Of a stretch of 64,000 bases of DNA, positions 18,136 to 26,560 are shown piece by piece. The translations under genes and the position numbers were made by a program. How positions within the stretch are numbered: the stretch's first letter is position 1; each line of letters opens with the position of its first letter. This DNA comes from Agaribacillus aureus (lineage in GTDB: Bacteria > Bacteroidota > Bacteroidia > Cytophagales > Cyclobacteriaceae), in NCBI GenBank assembly GCA_030442055.1, contig JAUJEB010000007.1:434001-498000 (forward strand), given 5' to 3'. The notes beneath the pieces were generated by a model that did not search any database, was not told the origin of the DNA, and worked only from the letters and a program-made list of their open reading frames with translations.

Positions 18136-18164
18136 AAAAAAAGCGGGCAATCCCCGCTTTTTTT
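18136..18164. terminator. Bidirectional Rho-independent terminator
   Basis: A 12-bp stem (AAAAAAAGCGGG with CCCGCTTTTTTT) and a 5-base loop, with a run of A on one side and T on the other. It sits 5 bases after the stop of the small minus-strand lipoprotein gene and 80 bases upstream of the TPR gene, separating the two transcripts. Confidence 0.85.
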
Positions 18165-18168
18165 GATT

Positions 18169-18342
18169 CTAGTTTCCTCCTCCATTTCCACCTTTGGGCT
18201 GGGTTTCCTCAGGCTCATCACCTCCAGGAGCTGTCACCTCCTCTACCTCAATCTGTGGGAGAGGGTCTTCCACTTCATCGGTACAGCCGTTAAAAACAAA
18301 ACCACTCATTACTAATGTGATAATTACGAATAAATTTTTCAT
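18169..18342 (-). CDS. Small lipoprotein, 57 aa
   Basis: The frame MKNLFVIITLVMSGF... encodes 57 residues: a lysine-asparagine start, a hydrophobic core, a lipobox-like FNGC (Cys20), then a very acidic and proline-rich tail (DEVEDPLPQIEVEEV) ending in KGGNGGGN. The stop is followed directly by a strong terminator, which supports a real transcript. No homologue is recognised. It is probably exported and lipid-anchored. It is one of several accessory genes in the TPR block and too short for many gene callers. Confidence 0.65.
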   Translation of the reverse strand: MKNLFVIITLVMSGFVFNGCTDEVEDPLPQIEVEEVTAPGGDEPEETQPKGGNGGGN

Positions 18343-18673
18343 AGCACTTAAAATTTAATTTGATTTATAAAATTTGATTTAGTATTATTCGAGTGTGAAA
18401 TTGTAATATTTTCATAGAACGTTTTCCGGAGATCATAATAATCCCCGAGGCAAATACAGATTGCCTATTCACATTCTTTAAAATACCGGCCGGCTGACCA
18501 TTAATATTCCGGGAAGTCTAAAAGAGAGGTTTTAAGTGATATTGCTGTTTAATCCGGGACTCCCCTGAGAAGTTTAGTCTGTCATATTATTTTAAAAAGT
18601 AGGCTAAATAGCCCCATTTATTATGTCCATACGTTTGTTTTCTATATACAAAATAATATTTGCTTGCCAGTTT

Positions 18674-18687
18674 TACAAAATTTTGTA
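18674..18687. promoter_or_regulatory. Perfect 14-bp palindrome, candidate operator
   Basis: TACAAAATTTTGTA is a perfect palindrome in the spacer upstream of the Lrp/AsnC gene. Dimeric regulators of the HTH type bind such sites. Shares TACAA/TTGTA half-sites with the palindrome at 19062. Confidence 0.35.
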
Positions 18688-18800
18688 CAATCTTTGAAGA
18701 GCCCTTTTTTAGCAATTAGATGATCCCACTCACTTATTCGCTGGTTTTCAGGAAATAACCTACATGGCTTTTACACCTAAAGTTTCACGTAAAAAACAGC

Positions 18801-18826
18801 CCGAAAAGTCATTTTTCGGTTTTTTT
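18801..18826 (+). terminator. Orphan Rho-independent terminator
   Basis: Stem CCGAAAA/TTTTCGG with a 5-base loop followed by seven T on the plus strand; on the minus strand it is followed after GCTG by TTTTTT. No annotated gene ends here on either strand. Confidence 0.65.
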
Positions 18827-19061
18827 ACACATTTTGACTATAGCTTGCCTACATTTTCCACCGCGTAGTCTTCCAATAAAAACAAGGGATTTACCAAACT
18901 GTTTGCCTGGATTTTGTAGCCGCCAAACTGCAACCTCAAATTTGCACATTCTACTCATCTACTGCAAAGTATAATTGTATTTTTTTAATATCATCCGGTT
19001 TGGGTAATCTTTTGTCATCCGCCCCTGAAAAAAAAGTATTAATACGGGAGGAAAACTACGC

Positions 19062-19073
19062 AATTGTACAATT
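19062..19073. promoter_or_regulatory. Perfect 12-bp palindrome, candidate Lrp-type operator
   Basis: AATTGTACAATT lies 67 bases before the -7 box of the Lrp/AsnC gene. Lrp-family proteins usually autoregulate through partly palindromic AT-rich sites, so this is a natural candidate; no direct evidence. Confidence 0.35.
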
Positions 19074-19139
19074 CTACGAAGCCAAAGGTACTGAATGTTA
19101 AAATATAATACCCCTATTTTAAAGCATCTTAAATATGCT

Positions 19140-19147
19140 TATCTTTG
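19140..19147 (+). promoter_or_regulatory. Putative -7 box (TATCTTTG) of the Lrp/AsnC gene
   Basis: Exact TAnnTTTG match, 31 bases before the ATG at 19179. It lies downstream of the longer frame's start at 19095, which supports the shorter protein. Confidence 0.55.
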
Positions 19148-19178
19148 GCCAAATAAAATTTTGTTACCCAAGAAAAAT

Positions 19179-19655
19179 ATGGCCATAAATTCTAAACTAG
19201 ATAAAATAGACCGAAAAATATTAGATATATTACAGTCCAATGCGAAGATTACCAACGCCCAGCTATCCAAAGAGATTGGCTTGTCGCCTGCCCCAACCCT
19301 GGAAAGGGTCAAAAAACTGGAGAACTCGGGTATCATCCATAGCTATCACGCTAAACTCGATATGACCAGCATTGGCCTGGATGTAAGTACCTTTGTTCAT
19401 GTATCGCTGAAAGGGCACAATAAGGAAAACATTGAAATATTCCTCCAGGAGATTCGCAGCATCGATGAGATTATCGAATGCCACCATATCACCGGTACCG
19501 GCGATTTTATTTTGAAAATTGTATCTACCGACATTGCCTCCTACCAAAAGCTGATGCTTGAAAAAGTGAGTGATATCAAGGTTATTGACAGCCTGCAATC
19601 CATGGTCATATTATCGACTTTTAAAGACAGCAAGGTTTTGCCCATTCCGGAATAA
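19179..19655 (+). CDS. Lrp/AsnC family transcriptional regulator
   Basis: 158 residues. The N-terminal winged HTH reads KLDKIDRKILDILQSNAKITNAQLSKEIGLSPAPTLERVKKLE split over residues 5-48, followed by the RAM effector-binding domain (about 65-145) with ECHHITGTGDFILKI, the typical ligand-pocket motif containing TGxxD. Length equals the family norm. The ATG at 19179 is chosen because a good -7 box lies between it and the upstream ATG at 19095. Such proteins form octamers and sense amino acids. Targets are unknown; two palindromes upstream suggest autoregulation. Confidence 0.9.
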   Translation: MAINSKLDKIDRKILDILQSNAKITNAQLSKEIGLSPAPTLERVKKLENSGIIHSYHAKLDMTSIGLDVSTFVHVSLKGHNKENIEIFLQEIRSIDEIIECHHITGTGDFILKIVSTDIASYQKLMLEKVSDIKVIDSLQSMVILSTFKDSKVLPIPE

Positions 19656-19953
19656 CGGCTGTTTTTTCCGGATTTAAGAGAGGACCCATGTACTGAGAAC
19701 CCACAAGTATGTTATCTTACCTGCCAGAAGGCCGGTCTATATTTGCCGCTTCACTTTCAATAGACTGAAGTCCGGCTTTGTTGCGGTTTGGTTTACAGAG
19801 ATAGCCTTGCGGAGACACCCTTGCTTAGGATAATAAGCTATCCGGATGCGCTTGACAGGGCCAGGTGGCCAGGTGAGGTTGGAATCAGAGAGCAGGGTAT
19901 TGAAGCTGATGAAAGAGGGAGCGAGAATAATGTGTAAAAATTCGTAGAATAAA

Positions 19954-21036
19954 CTATTGTTTCGGTACCAATTCATCAAAGTACTTTAGATAATTATTTT
20001 GCTGGCTTGATACGGAATAATTATCTAATACCGTTTCGCGACCATTTTTGCCTAATTTTTCTCTCAACTCGCTGGACTCAATTAGTTGAGATAATTTTTC
20101 GATCCATTCATCGGTGCTATCAGCCAGGAATCCGTTTTCGCCGTCGCGAACGATCGTAGTGTTGACACCAACGGGTGACATGATCGTGGCAGTTTCCAGG
20201 GCCATATACTGTAATCCCTTTAAACCACACTTTCCCTTGGCCCACTCATCATTTGGCAAAGGCATAATACCGATATCAATTTCTGACAATTCTTTTATTT
20301 CACTTTCTTCCGTCCACGGAACACCTTGTATTGAAAACTCCTCGTTGACATAATTTGGGTCGCCAATTACTTTGAAATAAACCTTGTCTTTATATTTATT
20401 TTTAATAGCTCTCAGGAAATCCAACCCATACTCAAAATGTTTAATAGTCGTAAAACTGCCACTCCATCCAATGCACACTTTGTCTTTTTGAGAGGGGATC
20501 CGTGTATATCTTTTGGTATCAATGGTGGTGGGTATGATTCTAATATTCTGATTAAATTTTGAAGCGTAGTCGGCCAGGTATTGGTTGCCGGCAAAGATCA
20601 TGTCGGACAAAGCAATAATATCTTTTGTCTTATCCGGGTTTTTTAACCAGGCTAGTTTGTTATTTACCGGAGATACATCCTGTAGCCAAATAGCATCGTC
20701 AAAATCAAAAATTACTTTTGCCTTTGATTTCGAAAACCTTTTTTCAAAAAAGGTAGATCCGGTCATAAAGCCCTCTCTTTGAATAAAAATGATGTCGTAG
20801 CTAGATGCCTTCATAGCATCCTTCCATCTTTTAAAGCTACTTTTAAGAAATATGGCGAGTTTGCCAAGATATTTCCCGGGTTGATACAAAATATGATCGT
20901 CTTTGGCAGAAATTATATAGGAAAAGTCGTAATCGTATCCGTGCTCTTTTAAAAAAGATAAGTATTGCTCAAATCTGAATTTCTGCGAGGGAGAGCGGTT
21001 TGGACGGTGAGCAGCAACAAATAATACTTTCTTCAT
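19954..21036 (-). CDS. Glycosyltransferase, GT4-like
   Basis: 360 residues with a GT-B fold. The C-terminal donor-binding half has IGWSGSFTTIKH, KVIGDPNY, and the end motif GLKGLQYMALETATIMSPVGVN followed by DGENGFL, as in GT4 enzymes that use NDP-sugars. The ATG at 21036 overlaps the upstream epimerase stop by one base (TGATG), so the two are translationally coupled. It forms the minus-strand arm of the polysaccharide cluster. The sugar transferred is unknown. Confidence 0.83.
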   Translation of the reverse strand: MKKVLFVAAHRPNRSPSQKFRFEQYLSFLKEHGYDYDFSYIISAKDDHILYQPGKYLGKLAIFLKSSFKRWKDAMKASSYDIIFIQREGFMTGSTFFEKRFSKSKAKVIFDFDDAIWLQDVSPVNNKLAWLKNPDKTKDIIALSDMIFAGNQYLADYASKFNQNIRIIPTTIDTKRYTRIPSQKDKVCIGWSGSFTTIKHFEYGLDFLRAIKNKYKDKVYFKVIGDPNYVNEEFSIQGVPWTEESEIKELSEIDIGIMPLPNDEWAKGKCGLKGLQYMALETATIMSPVGVNTTIVRDGENGFLADSTDEWIEKLSQLIESSELREKLGKNGRETVLDNYSVSSQQNNYLKYFDELVPKQ

Positions 21037-22031
21037 CAATCCTCAAGCCAGAGTGGTGGCAGATTTTCTATTATCTCAATGTTTTTAAACTTTTGGCTTT
21101 TTTTGATGCCGGTGTTTTTTGCCCATCCAACCATTTTATCCAATCCCTGTTTTAACGTATGGTTAGTGTCGGTCCCAAATAGTCTGTGAGCTTTGGAATG
21201 ATCTGCATAAGCATGTGTAACCTCATTTCTGGCTTCGACGAATCGCAGTTTCCCCTCCAGTCCCATTGTTTCCATTACCGTTTCTGCCAGCTCTTTGATG
21301 GTATACTCTTTTTCCGCGCCAATGTTAATTACTTCCCCGTAAGTCTCCCGAATGTTTACCGAATTGGCTATGTGAGGTGCCAGATCACCTATGTAGCTAA
21401 AGGCCCTGGTTTGATTACCATCTCCAAAGATGGTTAGCGGGTTGTCTTGCATCAATTGGTTCATAAAGATGCCTACCACATTTCTGTATTTATCTCCTAA
21501 ATTTTGGTATTCTCCATAAACATTATGTGGTCGGAAGATAATATAATCCAACCCAAACATTTCTTTAGTCACCTTAAGTTCCTGCTCCACCGCTAATTTA
21601 GCTATGCCATATGGGTCTTCCGGATGTGGAACCATGTCCTCCCGCATAGGGGGTTGTAATCCACCGTATACAGCGATAGAGGAGGTGAAAACAAAGCATT
21701 TAACTTTATTTTTTACCGATTCATTTATGAGGTTTACACTACCAATGAGATTGTTATTATAATTAAATCTCTTGATAAAATGACTTAGACCCTCTGCCGC
21801 GTAGGCTGCCAGATGGTATACATAATCGAATTTATGCTCTGTGAAGAGCTTCTCCAATAATTCATGATCCATGATAGACCCCTGGACAAATGTGGCTTCT
21901 GACGGTACATTCTCCTCATATCCACCACTTAGATCATCCAGGATTACCACGTGATGCCCTAATTTCAATAATTCCCTGCTTACATGCGCTCCTATGAAAC
22001 CTGCCCCACCTGTAACTAATGATGTAATCAT
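21036..22031 (-). CDS. NAD-dependent epimerase/dehydratase (extended SDR, GalE-like)
   Basis: 331 residues of the extended short-chain dehydrogenase family: nucleotide-binding TGGAGFIG at residues 8-15, the acid ILDDLSGG that selects NAD, a serine-rich strand CFVFTSS, and the catalytic Tyr-x3-Lys in DPYGIAKLA. The N-terminus resembles UDP-glucose 4-epimerase and related nucleotide-sugar epimerases. It probably supplies an activated sugar to the glycosyltransferases of this cluster. The exact sugar cannot be read from the sequence. Confidence 0.87.
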   Translation of the reverse strand: MITSLVTGGAGFIGAHVSRELLKLGHHVVILDDLSGGYEENVPSEATFVQGSIMDHELLEKLFTEHKFDYVYHLAAYAAEGLSHFIKRFNYNNNLIGSVNLINESVKNKVKCFVFTSSIAVYGGLQPPMREDMVPHPEDPYGIAKLAVEQELKVTKEMFGLDYIIFRPHNVYGEYQNLGDKYRNVVGIFMNQLMQDNPLTIFGDGNQTRAFSYIGDLAPHIANSVNIRETYGEVINIGAEKEYTIKELAETVMETMGLEGKLRFVEARNEVTHAYADHSKAHRLFGTDTNHTLKQGLDKMVGWAKNTGIKKSQKFKNIEIIENLPPLWLED

Positions 22032-22535
22032 TTATTTATAATTGGTTCCCAACAATTTACCTGCAATATTAAAAATTTTAACCTTATTCGATAACAATTA
22101 TTTCAGATTTGTGGCCTGCCCCGACTTTTTGATCCTGCCATTTTTGCCGATATCATTATCCAGGTGAATGAGACCAAATACCTATAGAATAATCTTAGCG
22201 CAGCACAGGTGTAAAATAATTTTGTTGCCTAACATTTTACCGGTCGCCGGAAGAAGTTTTGAAAAAGTTCTCAATGCCCACTGCCAGTCGCGGTCTGCTT
22301 TCTTAATCGATTCATTGGGCCTAAACCTGGCGAGATAAGGAAATTCTTCGGATGGTTTTGCATCAAAATGCGATGATTGCTTTAACTAAGAATTGTACTA
22401 TTTGGGACATTCCCCAAAAGAGCTATATTTGAGCTTTTAAATATTCACGACACACAAGTTACATTAAAATCCCAGGTGTAATGAAAGCTATGTATATTGG
22501 TTGGGTAACCTTACAAAATTTAATGAGCCGGTAAG
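22032..22535. other. Divergent spacer at the head of the polysaccharide operon
   Basis: About 500 bases between the minus-strand epimerase and the plus-strand MBOAT gene. It should contain promoters for both arms, but no exact TAnnTTTG box was found. Part of it (22182-22385) can be read as a protein-like fragment, listed separately. Confidence 0.5.
22182..22385 (-). pseudogene. Possible gene remnant, unidentified
   Basis: A 67-codon stretch open on the minus strand, without a start codon near its beginning, reads with a natural protein-like composition (for example EEFPYLARFRPNES and DRDWQWALRTFSKLLPA). It ends in a TAG at 22182. I do not recognise the family. It may be the C-terminus of a gene lost from the polysaccharide cluster. 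Confidence 0.3.
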
Positions 22536-23975
22536 ATGCTGTTTAACTCAATAGAATTTGCAATTTTTTTGCCTATAGTCTTCTTACTCTATTGGTTTAT
22601 ATTTAATAAAAGCATTTTTTTTCAAAACTTTCTGCTGCTGGTAGTCAGCTATATCTTCTATGGTTGGTGGGATTGGCGTTTTCTTTCTTTAATCATTTTC
22701 AGCTCGTTGGTGGATTACTTTATTGGAATCAAACTTTCAAAAACAGGTAATCAACGGAGAAGAAAACTGTTACTGACAGCCAGCCTTTTGGTTAACCTCG
22801 GGTTTCTTGGGTTTTTTAAATATTTCAATTTTTTTGTCGATAGTTTTGTCGAGGCATTTACTTTATTTGGAAGCTCGTTTGAACCAACCCGGTTGAGTGT
22901 CATACTTCCGGTCGGTATTAGTTTCTACACCTTTCAGACGATGAGCTATACTATTGATGTTTACAAGGGAAAGCTTCAGCCTACCAGGGATATCATAGCT
23001 TTTTTTGCATTTGTGAGTTTTTTCCCACAATTAGTTGCCGGGCCTATTGAAAGAGCAAAAAATCTATTACCACAATTTTCGGAAAAGCGACGATTTGAAT
23101 ATGACAAAGCTGTCGATGGTTTGCGTCAGATATTATGGGGCCTGTTCAAAAAAATGATCATAGCCGATAATTGCGCGGTAGTGGTTGATGAGATTTTTTT
23201 TAATTACGCGGAGTATTCAGGCAGCACCTTATTGATGGGTGCATTGTTCTTTTCTTTTCAAATATATGGTGATTTCTCAGGTTATTCCGATATAGCGATA
23301 GGTACTGCCCGGCTTTTTGGATTTAGTCTGATGCAAAATTTTGCCTTCCCTTATTTTTCAAGAGATATGGCGGAGTTTTGGAGGCGGTGGCATATTTCCC
23401 TCTCGACCTGGTTTAGAGATTATCTTTATATCCCGTTGGGAGGAAGCCGCGGAAGTATGTGGGCAAAAATCAGAAATATCTTTATCATTTTTATTGTCAG
23501 CGGATTCTGGCACGGCGCTAATTGGACATTTATCGTTTGGGGCGGCTTAAATGCGCTTTATTTTTTGCCATTATCGTTGCTGAATAAAAACCGAACGAAT
23601 CTTGACATTGTTGCCAAAGGCAAATATTTACCTACGATCAGGGAGGCCTTTAATATGGGATTAACCTTTGGACTGACGGTTTTGGCATGGGTATTTTTTA
23701 GGGCTGAGAGTGTTACACACGCATTTGCTTACATGGGGGGAATGTTCTCCGATTCACTTTTGTCGTATCCGGAAATTGTTATTAAAAATTTAATTCTTTT
23801 GCTTGGGGCATTCACACTTATAGAATGGTTTGGAAGAGAGGGACAGTACGCCTTTGCTAACGTAAGTTTATTGAGACCCCGGCCGCTAAGATGGTTTGTT
23901 TACTTTTTCGTTATTGGACTACTCTTCTATTTCAAAGCTAATCAACCTCAGCCATTTGTATATTTTCAGTTTTAA
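22536..23975 (+). CDS. MBOAT family O-acyltransferase (AlgI-like)
   Basis: 479 residues, about ten to twelve membrane helices. The family signature is present: FWRRWHISLSTWFRDYLYIPLGG split around residues 281-303, and the conserved histidine of SGFWHGANW at about residue 326. Proteins of this kind (AlgI, DltB relatives) move acyl groups across the inner membrane onto exported polysaccharide. The next gene, 5 bases downstream, encodes an SGNH-like partner, the usual arrangement for polysaccharide O-acetylation. First gene of the plus-strand operon. Confidence 0.92.
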   Translation: MLFNSIEFAIFLPIVFLLYWFIFNKSIFFQNFLLLVVSYIFYGWWDWRFLSLIIFSSLVDYFIGIKLSKTGNQRRRKLLLTASLLVNLGFLGFFKYFNFFVDSFVEAFTLFGSSFEPTRLSVILPVGISFYTFQTMSYTIDVYKGKLQPTRDIIAFFAFVSFFPQLVAGPIERAKNLLPQFSEKRRFEYDKAVDGLRQILWGLFKKMIIADNCAVVVDEIFFNYAEYSGSTLLMGALFFSFQIYGDFSGYSDIAIGTARLFGFSLMQNFAFPYFSRDMAEFWRRWHISLSTWFRDYLYIPLGGSRGSMWAKIRNIFIIFIVSGFWHGANWTFIVWGGLNALYFLPLSLLNKNRTNLDIVAKGKYLPTIREAFNMGLTFGLTVLAWVFFRAESVTHAFAYMGGMFSDSLLSYPEIVIKNLILLLGAFTLIEWFGREGQYAFANVSLLRPRPLRWFVYFFVIGLLFYFKANQPQPFVYFQF

Positions 23976-23980
23976 CAGCT

Positions 23981-24976
23981 ATGAGAAAGTTTCTAATACA
24001 TTCATTTTTACTATTGACCATATTTTCTGCTACCATCATATTAATCAACTTCATTTCGGAAGAAGACGAATACTCATCGGATTATATGGCGGCTATTATT
24101 GACAAACACGAAAGAGCTAATTCGATAAAAGAGCCAAAAATAATTCTGACTGGCGGGTCGAATGTTGCATTTGGTATTGATAGCGAAGAATTGCAAAAAG
24201 CGTTTTCTATTCCGGTTGTTAATTTAGCCCTTCACAGACAGCTGGGGCTATCATTTATTTTGAAAGAATTGAAATATGCTATAAAAGAGGGTGACATAGT
24301 ATTCTTATGTATTGAGTATTTTTTTCCTGGCGAAGGGGAATATAAACTGCAGAGACATACCAGCGATTATTATAAAGAGGCAGAATTGTTTTATTCACCA
24401 AATAAATATGATGATCTTAAATTGTATTTAGAAGAAACCAGATTGAAATATATAGATCTTTTTAACAGCGAAAATGTTGGCGCTAAACAAGGAAATCCGG
24501 ACTTAAAGGATTCCATGAATCCTTTAGTGTATTCCAGAGACGCTTTTAATAAATATGGTGACGTAGTTGGTCATTTAGATAAAAAGAATCCAGGCTTTTT
24601 AAGAGGTCGAGGGACCGTTTTTAAGTATAGGTTCTGGGAAGGTATCAGTGCAATAAACGAGTTTTATGCCTATGCCCGGGAAATGAATGTAAATGTTTTT
24701 TATCTCTTTCCACCTTATCCCTCATCGGATTTTAGCAAAGGATATGATATCATTTCACAATTGAGGTCTGATTTAAATAGTCATTTGAAAGTTGAGATAT
24801 TGAACGCACCAGAGGATTTTGTTTATCCTGACAGCGATTTTTTTGATACAATTTATCATCTGAATAAAAACGGAAGAGCTAAAAGGACAAAAAAATTAAT
24901 AGAACTGATAGCGAATAGCGGCAATGTACAAGAACAAATAAGAAGTATCAAATCCGGAAATCATGCCAGTTATTGA
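23981..24976 (+). CDS. SGNH-like exported protein, probable MBOAT partner
   Basis: 331 residues with an N-terminal signal/anchor (about residues 7-25). The motif ILTGGSNVAFGID at about residues 57-69 resembles block I of SGNH-fold acyltransferases, with serine in place of the GDS core, and the C-terminal DTIYHLNKNGRAK resembles the catalytic D-x2-H block V. Because it follows the MBOAT gene by 5 bases it probably acts with it in O-acetylation. I cannot assign a named family with certainty. Confidence 0.68.
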   Translation: MRKFLIHSFLLLTIFSATIILINFISEEDEYSSDYMAAIIDKHERANSIKEPKIILTGGSNVAFGIDSEELQKAFSIPVVNLALHRQLGLSFILKELKYAIKEGDIVFLCIEYFFPGEGEYKLQRHTSDYYKEAELFYSPNKYDDLKLYLEETRLKYIDLFNSENVGAKQGNPDLKDSMNPLVYSRDAFNKYGDVVGHLDKKNPGFLRGRGTVFKYRFWEGISAINEFYAYAREMNVNVFYLFPPYPSSDFSKGYDIISQLRSDLNSHLKVEILNAPEDFVYPDSDFFDTIYHLNKNGRAKRTKKLIELIANSGNVQEQIRSIKSGNHASY

Positions 24977-25076
24977 ACTAAAATTGGCACGGTCAAAAGA
25001 AAATTTCCACAAAATGGATTCGCCGGTTTTTATCTGGATTTTATTGCTAACTTTGTTTTTCATTTTCGATCAATGA
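24963..25076 (+). CDS. Candidate 37-aa single-span membrane peptide
   Basis: An ATG at 24963, inside the last 14 bases of the preceding gene, opens a 37-codon frame: a charged N-terminus with KLARSKENFHK and one strong transmembrane helix (VFIWILLLTLFFIF) before DQ and stop. The gap to the next gene (107 bases) is otherwise empty. MBOAT/SGNH clusters often hold tiny single-span proteins, which makes a real gene plausible, but there is no homology evidence. Confidence 0.35.
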   Translation: MPVIELKLARSKENFHKMDSPVFIWILLLTLFFIFDQ

Positions 25077-25182
25077 ATTTCTAAACGTGGTAGATTCTAT
25101 GAGCGCAATTTAATTGCATTGTTCGCAGATAAAGGCTAATTCTCTTGAGATTCTATTTTAATTTGGGGTTTGATCAAGAATA

Positions 25183-26541
25183 ATGGGATTAAAAGACTTC
25201 ATTGTAACACCGGTTTTTCTAGTAATTGTCATAACGTTGGCCTATATGGTCAGGGGCAGGTATACTGACAATAATACCAGAAGATATTTCATTTTAGCCA
25301 TTTTAATAAAAATTGTAGGTGGCATATCGGTAGGACTGATTTATCAATTCTATTATGGTGGTGGCGATACAATTAACTATTACTCAGGCGCTACGGTTAT
25401 CTGGGAAGCATTTATGGAGGCTCCTGCAAAGGGACTGAAACTTTTACTGGCGACCGGTGAGTATGATCCGGATACTTTTAATTATGCTTCAAGAATAAGA
25501 TATTATTACGGTGATCCCAACCTTTATTTCATTTTAAGAGTTACTGCCTTCTTTGCAATTTTTACTTATAATACCTACTCAGCGATTGCCGTCTTTTATG
25601 CTATCTTCAGTTTTGCAGGTTTATGGGCCATGTACAGTATCTTCTATAGATTTTTCCCGAAGCTGCATCTCCAGCTGGCAGTCGCTACATTTTTTGTGCC
25701 ATCGGTCTTTTTCTGGGGCTCCGGAATTTTAAAGGACTCACTAACGATCGGAGCTTTGGGTTTTATGGTTTATGCTTTTTCAAATATTTTCTTTTTTAGA
25801 AAAAGGATAGTCTTTAATATTGTGATTTTACTTGTCGGAAGTTATGTGTTGTATACCGTAAAAATTTATATACTGTTGTGTTTTGTGCCTTCCGCACTCT
25901 TCTGGCTTTATTTTTCAAGTTTAAGACGTATTGAGCTGAGGGCGGTAAGAATTCTGATAGCACCTGTTGCCCTGGCCCTGACCCTGGTTTTAATTTATGT
26001 GGCCATTTTAAAAGTTGGTGAAGATAACGAAAGGTACAGGATTGAAAACCTGGCGAATACTGCCGAATTCACAGCAAGATGGATTCACCAGGAAAGTGAA
26101 CGCCAGTCAGGTTCTACCTATAGCCTTGGCGATTTTGACTACAGTGCCACGGGTATAGCGAAAAAGTTCTTTCCTGCCATTTGGGTCACGCTCTTTAGGC
26201 CCTATATTTGGGAAGTCCGTAACCCCGTAATGTTTTTATCAGCTTTAGAAAATCTGTTTGTCTTATTGTTTTCAATATCCTTATTTACCACTAGAAATAT
26301 ATTTCGCATCTACTCATTTATCAGATCTCAACCCGTCATCTTGTTTTGGCTGATCTTTTCGATTGTATTTTCTTCCGCGGTAGGCTTTACCACGTACAAT
26401 TTGGGCTCCTTAGTAAGGTATAAGATTCCTATGATTCCTTTTTACATTTCGGCAGTGTTCATCATAAAAAATTATACTAAAACTTCAAGAAAAAAAGATC
26501 TTGTGACATATCGGGGTCTGAATGGCCGTCAGACTTTCTAG
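25183..26541 (+). CDS. Polytopic membrane protein, polysaccharide polymerase-like
   Basis: 452 residues with about ten to eleven hydrophobic helices and one large extracytoplasmic loop (about residues 285-330, rich in charged residues: NERYRIENLANTAEFTARW). This topology is typical for Wzy-type polymerases, and the only flippase of the cluster lies two genes downstream. Sequence motifs of Wzy are weak in general, so the call rests on topology and context. A membrane glycosyltransferase is the main alternative. Confidence 0.6.
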   Translation: MGLKDFIVTPVFLVIVITLAYMVRGRYTDNNTRRYFILAILIKIVGGISVGLIYQFYYGGGDTINYYSGATVIWEAFMEAPAKGLKLLLATGEYDPDTFNYASRIRYYYGDPNLYFILRVTAFFAIFTYNTYSAIAVFYAIFSFAGLWAMYSIFYRFFPKLHLQLAVATFFVPSVFFWGSGILKDSLTIGALGFMVYAFSNIFFFRKRIVFNIVILLVGSYVLYTVKIYILLCFVPSALFWLYFSSLRRIELRAVRILIAPVALALTLVLIYVAILKVGEDNERYRIENLANTAEFTARWIHQESERQSGSTYSLGDFDYSATGIAKKFFPAIWVTLFRPYIWEVRNPVMFLSALENLFVLLFSISLFTTRNIFRIYSFIRSQPVILFWLIFSIVFSSAVGFTTYNLGSLVRYKIPMIPFYISAVFIIKNYTKTSRKKDLVTYRGLNGRQTF

Positions 26542-26560
26542 GAGCAATTAGCCTTTAGCT

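Larger units (their letters stand above)
18644..18826 (+). ncRNA. Candidate small RNA ending at an orphan terminator
   Basis: A TACGTTTG box at 18630-18637 (fits TAnnTTTG) and a terminator at 18801-18826 would delimit a transcript of about 180 bases with no open frame of note. The start is estimated from the box. No known RNA family is recognised, and no -33 element was seen. Confidence 0.3.
18343..19139. other. Long regulatory-looking intergenic region upstream of the Lrp gene
   Basis: About 800 bases without a supported protein. It contains a TAnnTTTG box (18630), a 14-bp perfect palindrome (18674), an isolated terminator (18801) and a 12-bp perfect palindrome (19062). Together these suggest a small RNA transcription unit and operator sites rather than empty sequence. 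Confidence 0.5.
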
